From the NCBI GenBank assembly GCA_004352715.1, contig SCFE01000025.1:1407554-1471553 (forward strand): 64,000 bases of DNA. Reading direction: 5' to 3'. The DNA comes from Hofstenia miamia (lineage: Eukaryota > Xenacoelomorpha > Acoela). Both the position numbers and the translations under genes were made by a program. Positions within the stretch are counted from its first letter, which is position 1; the number at the start of each line of letters is the position of its first letter. The notes under the pieces are model-generated. The model was not told the DNA's origin. It saw nothing but the letters and a program-made list of their open reading frames with translations, and searched no databases. Of this stretch, positions 51,243 through 64,000 are shown piece by piece.

Positions 51243-54035
51243 AGTTATCATTTATGTAGAAAACTCGTACCTGAAAATCGTACTAAACACTTACGCAAAA
51301 ATTAGACAATATTACATATTATATGATTGCAAAATCCGACATAAGTTCTTATTGTATACTAGTTGGCACTTCTGACCACTATAATAAAGACAGTCATAAT
51401 AATGTGTCATACAATTTTTAGCTTTTTGAGTGATAATTTTTTAGTTGAATTTTTAAGGAACTAACTTTCCATAAACGTTTAACTTGTTTTAATGATTCCC
51501 ACAAATTTTTTCTTAAAATCTGCTTAGTAGTTTATGGGATCCTAATTAGCATATACACACATAATTATGCAGGTAATTAAAAGTATAATTTATATTTTTT
51601 AACTTGCTTTGCGAAACTCAAGCTTAAACCTGTCACTGATAGCATACGTTTTAAGGATATATACATATCTATGATACTTAGTTCTTTAAGCCCAAAATGA
51701 TTTAAATTTTTTACCGTATTTTAATTTGTCAAGTTATGAAAAGTTGCAAAATATATTTAATGGACTTACTATGAAAATATTCCTTAGATTTAATTTGATT
51801 GTAAAACTAAACAGTTATGATTGTCTACATTATCATGAAAAATAGTTAATAGGAGTCGGTTAAGTAACCACAAAGTATTTATTAAACTGAGTAGTTTTAG
51901 TATTAGTATCAAGTACAATTTATTTATTTGTCAAATTTGTGGGATGAATGAAGGAATCAACGATGAAATTCATTAAAATGTTTCTCCTCCGGCGATTTAG
52001 TGAATGATTATTACCGAGAAAATATTTTTATGCACTTTCAGTATCATTTATCAAAGCAACTGCTATCAACAGTGTAGAAAGAAAAGGATGCATAAATGTC
52101 CAATAATTAATCTTTATACAAATAGGTAATTTCAAGAATTTATGAGATTCTGCAATTGTGCACAGAGATTCAATTGTGTCGGTTCAGGTCATTGTCGGGT
52201 TCATTTGTATTGGGGTCAATCGAAATTAAGAGGAGATGTTTGCGGGAATAGCTATGCTTGGTTCCTCTCCCGAAAAGTAAATTTTCGGCATGATTAGTGT
52301 TTTGGTCCCCGCAGTCACCAGATATTTAATTTTTCTACCAGGTACTATGTTAGAAATGATTTTAATGACAATATTGTTGCTGAACTTTAACAGATCAAAC
52401 TAACTACCGAAATTGTATATTTTTTAAGCAAATGTTTTATATGCTAAGGTGAGACCTCTTGATATTATGCACATGTAGGATCTTAATCCGGTCTTGTTCC
52501 GTATCTGATCCCGAAGTTGAAAATATCTAGTTCATTTGTTAAGCATATAGATTATTCTGCGACAATGTGCACACTTTAGGAAATGTTAACCCTTTCTAGC
52601 TCGACGGTGCTTCAGGCCGAATGTTTGTATATGTTGGGCTCTAATTATGCCTGTAATATATGATTGCGTTTACTCCAAAATCCTTTATTTTCAATTTTAA
52701 ATTTTTTTAATGACCTCTACAGTTTTCCACTCATTTTGATTATTGAGGACATATCACTATTTTCATGCGGTTACTGTTTTGCACGGATTCCATTTACAAA
52801 TTTGCACTTAACAAAATCTTTTCGAAAAAATTCAATTGTCACTTATAATAAATTCTACACACTGATATTATACTGCATTTACAGCATTTGTTTTAATTTG
52901 CGTGCATTATTGTGCATAGTAATTTATTTTTAAATATCTACCAATTTTTTCCAATACCTTGATCCGCATTTGGTTGGGCCGGTCCAGGTCTGCTCTGTCA
53001 TGCTTGGTTCCTGTCCATCTCTGGTTTCATATCCAGTAATTATCGACTAGTTTGCTATTTATCTTGCAATAAAATTTGATTCAGAACTCTACAGAATAAG
53101 TTTTGGGAACTTATCACTAATTTTCTTAATCGTGATGACAATAAAGTTTTTAAATCCCAATTACTGATATGGTACTCGCTTGTTTGGCGCAAAAAATATA
53201 TTGTGCTAAAAAATGTAAAATAATCTCTATTTCATACGATTATAAAATAAGAAAAAATATTCTTACCTGCACTTAAGAAGAGCATAGGAGAGGAAGTTTT
53301 ATGCTAGGTTTAGCCTTGATAATTTTACTAATAGATCGAATGACATCCCAACATAATAAAAAGCTTTCTACAAAACTTGATTTTGCTACAAAGACCAGGT
53401 TAATATCACATTTTCTAATTAAATCGGAATATCTACATAAAATTATAAGCAAACAATAAGTTCGTTTCGCACAGCGTGTTAGTCTCTTGTGGATAGAGTT
53501 GATTGTTAATAATTTCAAAATTCGTAATAGAACATTAATGAAAAATCCCTCATTTTGTCGTTTTCAATGGCTATTAAAGATGGTTTAATAGACTGGCTTT
53601 ACAATACCTGTTAATTAATTTCATCATTCTAGACATCATTGTGACAGTTGCTTGTCTATCATATTTTTCATAGCGTGTCAACTAATATACAATCGCCAAT
53701 AATAATCATCAATAATCAATGACATCCCTGGTTTTATTGAATACAATCGTTAGAAAATTTCAAACATGAGATTTGGCAGTTATCTAAAATGCATATTCAA
53801 ATTTATTAAATGAATATATTTAGATTGTCAATAAAACACAATTGGTAAATGCGTATTATCTAGGATTTTGAATCCAAATATGTAAACGGGTTTAAATATT
53901 TGGCAAGTCATTCAGTTCATAGCCCGTACTATATATATTTTTGACCCGAAACAGTAGGATAATCTTTTTTTCAACCATTTCTAGTTCTCAACCGGCAAAC
54001 AACCTTGAGGTCAATATTTAATCTTGTACTCATAT

Positions 54036-54409
54036 CAGACTTGTCAACGAGCCGAGCTTCTAACGAGCCGAGCCGAGCTAAGCTTGAGCACAGTATTTGA
54101 TATACAACGAGCCCAAAACGAGCCTATTTTAGGCAAAGCAGGTTTATAGTTCTGCTAGTTAATTTGATTATGGAGATTTTTCTTATTTTCTGTAGTCAGT
54201 ATGCCTTTCCTATAATCTTATTTAAAGAAATATTCATTAAATAATAGGAAGAGCTATGTAAAAAATTCTTTGAGCACAATATTTTTAAAAAAATACCGAG
54301 CTAAAACGAGCCTCATTCAAAGATTTTATGTGGCGAGCCGAGCCGAACTTACACAAAATTTAAACGAGCCGAGCCGAGCTTGGAAATGGTCGGCTCGTTG
54401 ACAAGTCTG
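54036..54409. mobile_element. hAT MITE, well preserved
   Basis: A 374-bp element. Its left end, CAGACTTGTCAACGAGCCGA, is matched exactly by the complement of its right end (20-bp terminal inverted repeat). The 8-bp target ACTCATAT is perfectly duplicated on both sides (54028-54035 and 54410-54417). Inside both ends are several GAGCCGAGC repeats in opposite orientation, likely transposase binding sites. It has no coding capacity. The perfect target duplication suggests a fairly recent insertion. An older copy lies at 13808-14190. Confidence 0.95.
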
Positions 54410-57400
54410 ACTCATATTACAGTACTTTCGTTTCTATTGTCAAAATTGCAATTCGTTAAGACATCAAACAGATTCGAAACTAAAGGCACTGGCGGATTAG
54501 GGCCTCTTGGAAATACCACTTAATTAATTATTAGGAACACTCAGTGTTGGAACCATGTGCTGGTGCAGAAAAATCAAGTTACGGTTCAAATTAATAACAG
54601 TTCAGGAAATCATTTCTCTTTCTTAAATATTTAGTCTGAATTTCATATTAATTTCATGTAAAAAACAGAACAATAACTAATTACTTTCGTCTAAATATGA
54701 TATTGTTTCTTTGAATAGTTTCAAAATAAGCAACACACAAAATTGGATAAGAAAATTATAAGTTAAAAATTTATAATGGCATAAAAAAAATTTCATTTCT
54801 TTGGAAAAGTGTGGTTAATGTTTAATTGAAACCTGAGTTATTTTTTTTAAAAATTTTTAGCAGTTATATACAAGAACAAGCAATTGGCCACGTGCCATGC
54901 CTCATTGAATCAAAAGAAGCTTTGGTAATACTATGATGTTACAATTCAACTAGTACTTAAATAGGAAGAATTTTTTGTTTTGCAATGCAACATTGTACAA
55001 CAAAATTATTTTTATTTCTCAGGATTTTTTATAGTCTGTGATGACTTTTTCTAAAAGCTAATAAAACAAAACAAAATCAGCGTTCAACAGGGCTGGGGTT
55101 GTATTTAAAAAAATAGCAGAAGTTCGTTGTTGTTACCATGGGTATTTAGACTTCCTGATAGTCTGAACATTATGCATATTTTGAATATTTAAGGTTTCTC
55201 TGGGCTGTTTTGGATCAGATATAATTTGGGTGCAATTCCCTTGATTCAAATTTGCGAGGAATTGTCTTCTTCTATAATTAATATAATTGACCATTTTGCA
55301 TCTATATTTGCACATGGACTAAAATATGTACTTTAATATATATAGCGCGACATTTTTTAAATTTTGTGAAAGTTTTCATGAAATTTTTCATCGACCATAA
55401 CTTTCGAACAAATAAAAATATCATAAGCTGAAAACAATATAGGATAGATAGTTGTCTCTTATTATGTTAAATCTTTTCGGATCGCGACGACTTCTGACTT
55501 TGTTGTTGCCATATGCATGCAAATCAACCCAAATTCAGTGAATGCAATATGTTGAACAACATAATATACATTTTAAGTTTTTCATTTCCAGTATATAGAT
55601 TTTGTCATAAGCTTCTAACATACTTAACTTTGGTCAATAAAAAATCATGAATGAGCTAATTTAGAACAAATTTAACGAAATTCTCACCGAGCTAAGATTT
55701 CGCGAGTTAGGCCGGGTCAGCACTTTGTTTTTTGCTCATGTCCAAATCTAGTTTTAGTTATTGACCGAGGTTCATTTTTGTTAATCGTACAGCTTTCATA
55801 TTCTCATTGTATCATTCAGTGAATTCAGTAGATCTGAGGAGAACATCAACGGCATAATGCTAATATAATTCAACATGAATTTTGTTTCAGAGAAAATAGC
55901 TAGCTGCATCTAATTTTGTATTCTAAGGGTTCACTTTAGAAAGGATATAGATACTAGGGACTGCGAATCCGAATGGAATCCAACTGTTATACAAAACTTC
56001 AAATACAACAACATATTTTGTTACTTGTTGTTAAGAGAAACTTTGAAATATACCCCCTCCCCACCCCCACTCCCCAATGGAATTTTCATTTGCGAAAAAG
56101 TCGCTTACATCCTTTGCACAGAGAGTTAAATACTAAATCAGTTTTGCTTAAAAACGTATTTGCCAGTTGAGGCTTACTGTAATCATGGCTTGGCGATTTG
56201 CATAAATATGAACAGTACTAAGCCAAAAATCCCTCAGCCATAGGCCCACGTGTGATGTAATAAGTCGCTTTAAGTAAGCAAGTCAAAGAATTGGCTCTCT
56301 TACTAATCTCCATTCTTTTAAAAACATTTCCCTGTTTAGATCATCGCAAAAACTATATCCAAATATAATGAGGCTATTAACCCTCGGAAGGCCAACGTGT
56401 GATTTTAGAAATCACACTATTGTTCTTTCAATGTAACTCTGCTCATTGTGATCTAATCAGTGAATAACACTCTAACTTTTAGTATAATATTATATTGCAT
56501 TGATCTAAGTCATTTTCAGTGTTTGAAAAGTCAAAGTCATGACTGCTGACCGCAGGTTCATCTCCGCTGATCTAAATTGAAGTTACAATAGTATGATTTC
56601 TAAAATCACACGTTGGCCTCCCGAGTTAATTACAATTGCTTGATGTGCATTGAAAATAATTTTTTTAATTATAGCAAATCTGTAATTGCCGTGAGTTGAA
56701 TACTCTGAATATCTTTAATCGAGAAAAGTTCATATGGAAAGTATGTGTCTCTGCATGGAGAATTCGCGACATTAACATGTTAGGGTACCCACTTCTTAAA
56801 GAACAGTAAAATATTAACTGCCTGCTCTACTGTAGATAATTTGTTAGACAGACCCGTAGCAAGTATTATCATCTAAGAGGGTCGACGCGCATTCAGGAGG
56901 GGTTGATGGGAATTTCGAACTTCTTAAAATTTAAATTTAAATTTTACCACACACACACAAATAGACCTTAGAAATGCAATTCACAGCATTGTTGAAAGCA
57001 TAATTGAATTAACAAATTTTATATTTACAGGCTGATTTTGCTTTTCGGTTTGTTGTCTATGAGGAGTTGCTTGACCTTCCAGTGGGAGTGGTACCCACTA
57101 AACCCTCGTGGCTACCAGCCTGCCGTTAGATATGACTTTCCCAGTCATGGCTGCTTGAAACAAGGGTTGTAAATGAGCCAATAACTTAGATCCTACTGGA
57201 GCCTCCAAATATTCAAGAAACAAATTCAATAATTTCTTGTGAAAGATATGAATTGAACGGAAAACGTTGTCAAGATAAAATGAGAAATTGATAGGATTAA
57301 GATAGAAATGTGTGCGAAAAATCATAGTAGTACATAACTGTGATGTTGAGGCGTCTGTATAAGCAACTGTATGTTTGCTATGTAAAGGACGTTTCCAAGA

Positions 57401-60400
57401 AGGACATCTATCTGAGAGTAGGTAGAAAGAAAGACACTGATCTCGTTGTAATTAGATTAGTGAATAAATTTTTGTTTGATAAGATCCCACGAACCTATAA
57501 TGGGCCAAGAAAACGCTAAGTGATCTAACACTTTCTGATAATTTTTAAGCGTAAGCGAAGAAGGTATTATGGTTATTCACTTAGGTAGAATATAGTCTTT
57601 AAGTGGAGTTAAGGAGACCAATTGCTGAGCAATTACGATATATAAGCTTAATAAGCTTAAAGGAGTGAATACCTATACTGGCGTAAATATGGACTTGTTT
57701 TCTTCAAACTTAATATCAGGAAGGAATTTTGGATCAAAAATTAAAACTATGTTTTTGTTATGATCCCATGCGAGAGAGTTGTACTTTTTAACTAGGAATA
57801 GCAACATGTGCGAATTGGATTTCGTCGTGTTTAGACGTATTTGTCACCAACGCGCTTCTAGTTGTTTTCATTAATCTATAAGAAATTTCTCCTGATGGAG
57901 ATTTTAAGCTGCTCTACATGCAAGTTATCTATTAATGAGGAACGTTATTTGAATGTTTCGGGTGCATGAAACGATTACACCTCACTAAAAGATGTTCGGG
58001 ATTCTCAACGGCATGCATTCAATCATTAACGCAGTACCATAAACACTTTCTTACCTTATGTAATGATTGTGTAGACAAAAGGCATTAATTTTTTCGAACT
58101 CAGTCTTCAAATGATAGTCTTGTAAGATCACTTTCTGATAACATTGACATTTTGAAAGAGAATTTAAAGTCTTTGAGGGATGAACTAAAAAAACCCTTCA
58201 TGCTAATGTGGAATGTAATTTTACAAATTTTGACGAAAAATTCGAAAATCCGCTTCTAAAAATGATGAATCCCACAAAATGAAGGTGTTTATTTTGGGTA
58301 TCCCTGAACCTTAGCCGTTAGCCGACCGTAGCCGCGGCCAAAGATTATTTACTGCCGAAGTCCCGGCTAAGATTAATTTTTGAACATTGTGATGAACAAT
58401 TTATTTCCATGATTGCCATTTGTATATTTGTTTTTAAAACTTAGTCGCTTTGAAAATTTTCTTTAATATTTCGAAATATGAGCATGTTTTAATCGTTCCG
58501 TTGAAAATTGCAGTATCTCACTTAGTAGTAGTAAAAATCACCAACTAACGTAAAAAAATAACAGCTAAAGGCCGGTAGAGCGAAAGCATTACGGCCAACG
58601 GTAGGCTAAGGTCAAAATTTATTTTGCCCCTATGGTTACGGCCAAGAAAATTGCCTCGGCCGCAGAACACTATTTGTTGGCCTTTCTTAATGACGGGCGG
58701 AGATGAGGATACGGAGTCTGTAGGAAAAGTTTCACAGGTTTCACGGCTTTAGGGTTTTTATAATAGTCGAGCAATCCCAAAGGAAATCGATTTCTCTTCT
58801 GTCTTTAGGTGTTGTTATGAAGTTTGTAATAGTGTCCTGCACCACTTTAGGAAGAATGCTCCATAAAAAAGGAGATAGACGTCCAAGATTATAGAATTTC
58901 TCTTCCTGATGTGTTGGAATTTAATTTCCAATTTAACAAATTTACAATTCAATCTAAAATCAAAAATTTAGCTAAATTTTTCTCTTAAATTTAAATAAAC
59001 AGATATTGTATGTAACTTAGTATTTCAATTACAAAAAGTATTGATCGTAACTGCATCCAAAAATTGCTTAGAAGAAAGGTTTTCAGCAGCTAGTTTTATA
59101 AACTATAAAAATAGATCATGCATTGTTGATGAAAACATCAACATGCTATGTTGTTCGAGAGATTGGCTGCAAGAGTGTTAATATGTGGTTAATTCATTTA
59201 TGTAGTTTGGATTTTGTATTTCTCTTGCTTACATTGATATTTTGTTTACTTATTACATTTCAACATAATCATATATACCAGTGTTCTTTATCAATGTAGC
59301 CGTTATCTTAGATTGCATTCTTTATAGAACTGTTACATATGTTAAGCTATTGAATTTCGGGTAGTCACAAGAGGAGAGGACATTATTAGTTCAGGACATG
59401 ACAGAAGAGGACAACAATGGTTGCAAGTCACGTCCCTATAAGTAACCCAATCTTGACAGTCATTCAATTAAATGTGCAGTATATATTAACATAAGTCTTG
59501 AATATTTTGACAGTTGTTTCCCATCACCAAAAGTATGTATTGCATATTATGCTTCGAGAGTTAAACTGTTGTTTTAACACCAGTCAAAGGCATTCATTTT
59601 GAACAGTTGAAAATAATTCCTTAAAGTTTATTCAATAGGATTCAAAATTGTCATTCATAAACGAATTATTTAATATTATATTCGACATTTAGGGTTTATT
59701 GTAAGAATTTTTATATTCATATAAAAAGGGTTCTGTGAGTAAACCCAGTCCCCTTGGATGTATTCGTGCAGTCCCAAGAAACTGAAATCTGAGACTAAGT
59801 ACTTCAGTGGAACTCGGAAAAACAAGGAATTGTGGCCATCAATGAGGAAAATGAGATTAAGACTACAAGTTTCACAATATTTTTACAATTTTTTGCCAAT
59901 TTTGGCTAAGAAAATCTTCAAAAGAGCAATATGCGCTAATTAATCCATACCTTTACTAGAAGCAAAAACTTGTTAATTTTTTAAAATGATATTTGTTAGT
60001 GAGTAACAAAGCTAGGCTATATGATTGAATTTTGGCTACAATGTACTACACAAAACAGAAAAGGTTTTTCCCGCAAAAATGAGTTTATTTGTTTGTCGAA
60101 TTATGTGCCCCACACTCAGAGGCGCTTTGAACTGCGAGTGGACCCACAAACGTCTATTTGTGAGAGATGTATCAATTATTATTCCCCGTAAATTTTAATT
60201 CAATGCCTTCAAATATTGAAATAGGCTGTTCAAAGTTTGAATCGTTTGATGATAAATTATAGTGATATGGAATCATGAAGCATTGCAAGCATTGCATTCG
60301 TTACATGAATCTATGACCACTGAACAATTTCGTATTTACATGTAGTTTCATGTTAGAACAAGTAAATCGAAGAATTTTACAAAAATAACAGAAATGTGAA

Positions 60401-60841
60401 ATATCGCATGGTTATGCAACGAGAGCGCGTTAACTTCAATATCAAAGTAGAGTTGTAGTGCAAAGCGGACAGGCAAGATATAAATTGTGTATATTTAGAA
60501 AGCCACACCGTTTTCATTGGACCATTTGAAATCCCTGAGTTATTTATATTTTGGAAGTTTGTATTGCTTTATTAAATTCTTTATAATTCAATTTGCTTTA
60601 TGCTTTATAGACTGTACTTAAACTTATCCAAAGCGCATTAAGTTTAATGCAGCTTAAAATAACAAGAATATTTAAAATACACAAATATTTGTTGATTTAT
60701 ATAAATATATAAACTTAGTATATTTATCTTTGATTTTTTAAAATGTTTTACAGAATATTTTGTTTTAGTTTAAAACATCAGCCTTGGAGATATGAAGATG
60801 GCACAGTTCCTCATGTCCTCCTGGATGAGTAATTGGATTGG

Positions 60842-60879
<38 letters not shown>

Positions 60880-63850
60880 CATATAATCTTAATTTTTAAA
60901 CTTCATATATAAAAATATTTAATATTTTAATAATAAAAAACAACGACTTGCATAAATACTGCTTAGTTCATACCAAATGGTGCCCAGAACATTGCGCAAA
61001 ATCAAATGTTGGGGCTCCGTGTTTAAACATTGTTTCTATATAGCATCACACATTTCAAGAAATTCTATAGAAGTTTGGATCTAAGCAAACTTGGCAAATT
61101 TGTGTACAGTTATACTTGATTTGCTATGTTTCTGTTCTGTACACAAATGCTTCGAGTCTACAATTGAATTAAAGATTCACATGCACACGTGTGTATCAAC
61201 ACTCAACCAGGAATTCAATGAGTTCCTAATCATACATTAACGTAGTGTACGTGTGTACCTAAAATTATTAAATCAAACTACAAATTGTTTATTTCGTAAA
61301 ATTTTTGTTTTTAAAAAGAGTTCATGTGTTTGTTTAAAAAACGTTTGTTAAGTGAATTTACTTCATTTTACATAATCACTTAGATGCAACCAATTAATGC
61401 AATTATTTGCAATTAATTGATTTGCAACGCTGCCAATTGCAATCAATTAATTAATGGGATTGCCTGCTAATTGATTGGATGCACTCCAATTCAATTTTTC
61501 CGATCCCTGACTACAATATATTCAAATTTGTGCATTCTGCTAAATTCCCTTGATTGTGAAACTTTCTAGATGCTGAAGCAATTGGTTGAATGCAACCTGT
61601 TTTCTAAAATACTTGAAACTCCGGAGTTTTTCTTCCATATGCAAATATACTAACATTTATCGTTGAGGGATTAAGCAATGTGTGTTTGTGTTTTTGTAAT
61701 AGTAATATTAATTTTAGATTTAGTCCTACCGCCTTTGGCGTTGCAAATTTCCTTTACAAGGTTAATAAGCCCAAGCCGTTAGTAGCGTGTTTTAATAAAA
61801 CAATCTTCTACCACACGCAACTTTGTTTGTTTTCCTTACACTATAATTATTATTGCAATGCTGGCAGATATTTTGAGTTTCGAAGGCCATTCAATAGTTT
61901 CGTTGGTTGTAAATAGATCAGAATTCGCAATAAATAGTGTTGACAAGTATATTGCTCCATCTAGTCTAACATTAAAATATAGCCCACAATAGTGTTAATG
62001 ACACTTAATATTTAGGTGAAAAATTTCTGCCTTTGTGGAATGGTAAATACGACTGTAAATTGCACCGTTAATTTCTGTTCGGTAAACAAAACGTTTGCTT
62101 TCCACCACTCTTATCAATTTTTATAAACTTGCTTGGAATAATAATTCGGTGGGACCGAGAGCGTAGTAGCAATTCACTTTTGCAGATAAAATCTAGACTA
62201 TTAAACACGGTAATTAACATATTGTATTTGTTGAATTTTAATTTCTGCGGATAAGCGCTATTTGAATCAACAGTGGACAAAGTAGGACTTTAATTCATGT
62301 CATTTACACATTTAAGCAGCTTTTAAAGCTCTGTTGAGCGCGGAATATAAAGCAGCTCATGAATTTCGACTCCTGACGCATCAACATATCAAACAATAAA
62401 AAACGATGTATTTAAGATAAGCATGATATATAATAATCTTGGATGAATACATTGTTTTGCATAAAAAATTCTCACTTCAATAATAGAATAATAACCTGCA
62501 TCTAAGGCCAATGAAACTGGTTACCTTGTATAAAAATTATAAACGGTACTAAAAATTGCAAACCTAGGATAGCAAAAACGTAATGCTATATGATGAATCA
62601 ACTATAATATAAGTCCATTGCGAATCAAACAATCAAGCATCTATGCGTCTGTGGTCAGCTAATTGGTGGCCAGAATTTTGGAATATTGGAGATGCGTTGT
62701 TCTTAACCTTAAACAGCCTGCTGATTTTTGAAAAAAATTTTCATGATCCTATAAAAAGATTTTAAACGTTTATAGCTCAAAAACTATTAATGGTGTGCTC
62801 CATCTGAAAGCACCAGATGATAGAGGCTCCGCGACCTCTGACTTTGCGCACGGAAATATCTTTGCACATATTAAGAAACAGTCAAAGTTCTTTGTTACCT
62901 CCAGGGGTTCAAGACCTTCTAAATACATTAACACTAAGTATGGAGAGAATTTAAATTTTTTTCAAAAATCCGAAAATTTCTAAGAAAACCTGTTAATCTA
63001 TTCAACAATCTCTGCCACAGCAATAAGCTTTACCGAAATGTTCAACATTGCATTAATGTATGTTCTCCAAGAGACCTAGACATGCCCCAAGATTTTCAAA
63101 CTTGGAAATAGGCTTGGAGAAAATGCTTTATAAATTTGAAAAAACGTTTTGTCCTTTAAAACGGACGCTATTTTAGTCAGATCTCGTTTACATATTTATA
63201 TTGTTGAAGATAAGATGCATAACATGCATTTTCTACATTGGACTGCAAAAAGACGAATCTCGAGATACGCCGTTTGCCTACTGAGGATAGTTATGTTCAT
63301 TCAAGAAATCAGAGGTTTTGAAGGAAGTCGTTAATCTCTAATATTTCTAGCTGGGCTTGATGTCTTAACAGTGTTCTGAAAGAAGGAGGCAAAAATTTAA
63401 ATTGGCACTCAGTTTTATATAATTTTGCCAAAAGCATAATAACAATTTATTACATTATGCCAAAAAAATATTGTTTGGCAATTTTTCATTAATACTTACT
63501 TACTAAATTATATCTTTTGTACATCAAATTTCTAATGGGCCCTACCTCAGATATTTTCACCCTTCGTGCTTCCACTAATTCCATATTATTTGCATGCCAC
63601 TGCTCATAAATGAAGACAAATGCAAAATAAGAATTTAAATGCTTGATTAATAGAAATCACATCAAAAGGCCCTGATTTTGATAATTTCTAAATGCCAACA
63701 CTAATGATGCCTTTCGTATTATCATACATAATATACTCAGTTGAATATAATTGTAGTACCCTTGAATAGTGATATATTAATATCATTCGGAATTCTATTA
63801 ATTATTAACTCTTTTAATATTATCATATGTCCAATATAAACTTGATCTGT

Positions 63851-63892
<42 letters not shown>

Positions 63893-64000
63893 GGAATTCA
63901 AAATGTTGAAGATCTCATTCAACTTTTATACGAAATGAAGATCCAATGTACCTTGAGCATGAAGTTTCTCAAAAAATCAAATTACTCTAGTTTTAACGAA

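Larger units (their letters stand above)
47582..54027. other. Long A+T-rich stretch without recognised genes
   Basis: Contains (TA)n arrays at 47850 and 51221. Open frames at 47734-47937, 48262-48480, 48599-48781, 49983-50234, 52664-52933 and 53273-53518 have no recognised motif. No terminal repeats were found. Confidence 0.4.

Overview
The window looks like nuclear DNA of an animal, most likely an invertebrate. It is strongly A+T-rich and full of (TA)n and (AAT)n microsatellites. It carries decayed copies of typical metazoan transposons: LINEs, Tc1/mariner, hAT, piggyBac, PIF/Harbinger and possibly Gypsy. I found no bacterial-type gene organisation, no rRNA or tRNA gene and no CRISPR array. 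The species cannot be fixed from the sequence. No host protein-coding gene could be established; one weak candidate exon lies at 47440-47581. The window is best read as intergenic or intronic DNA made of transposon remains of many ages.

Layout. 1.2-4.2 kb: a minus-strand LINE with ORF1, AP-endonuclease and reverse transcriptase all broken. 4.66-4.97 kb: a transposase-like fragment. 5.2-6.1 kb: an unnamed element or array built on a 21-bp palindrome. 11.4 kb: a hairpin MITE with TTA target duplications. 13.2-14.2 kb: a hAT-like end and an old hAT MITE. 16.2-16.8 kb: a MITE in TTAA sites, with a second copy at 62.7 kb. 17.9-18.2 kb: an unexplained G+C-rich block. 21.2 and 22.1 kb: two copies of one transposon end. 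24.1-26.1 kb: two head-to-tail copies of the 3' part of a restriction-like-endonuclease LINE, each bounded by (AAT)n. 26.3-27.2 kb: a piece of an AP-endonuclease LINE. 30.4-31.7 kb: a nearly complete but dead Tc1/mariner element. 31.8-32.8 kb: a 1000-N gap. 33.05-33.45 kb: a hAT MITE, followed by a hAT transposase remnant. 42.2-42.4 kb: a short-motif array. 43.05-43.6 kb: a mariner remnant. 54.0 kb: a young-looking hAT MITE with a perfect 8-bp target duplication. 56.4 kb: a TTAA-flanked MITE with long terminal repeats. 57.9-58.9 kb: a plus-strand LINE ORF1 with a PHD-like zinc finger, split by a hAT-like insertion. 61.4 kb: another hAT-like end.

No genes work together here as a pathway. The best candidates for something undescribed are the tandem (AAT)n-bounded LINE modules with a shared 5' junction, the palindrome-based element at 5.2-6.1 kb, the G+C-rich block and the several non-autonomous DNA transposon families. 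The two assembly gaps matter. The 151-N gap at 25491-25641 is flanked by an identical 30-bp overlap and is probably false. All family assignments come from motifs read by eye, without database searches.
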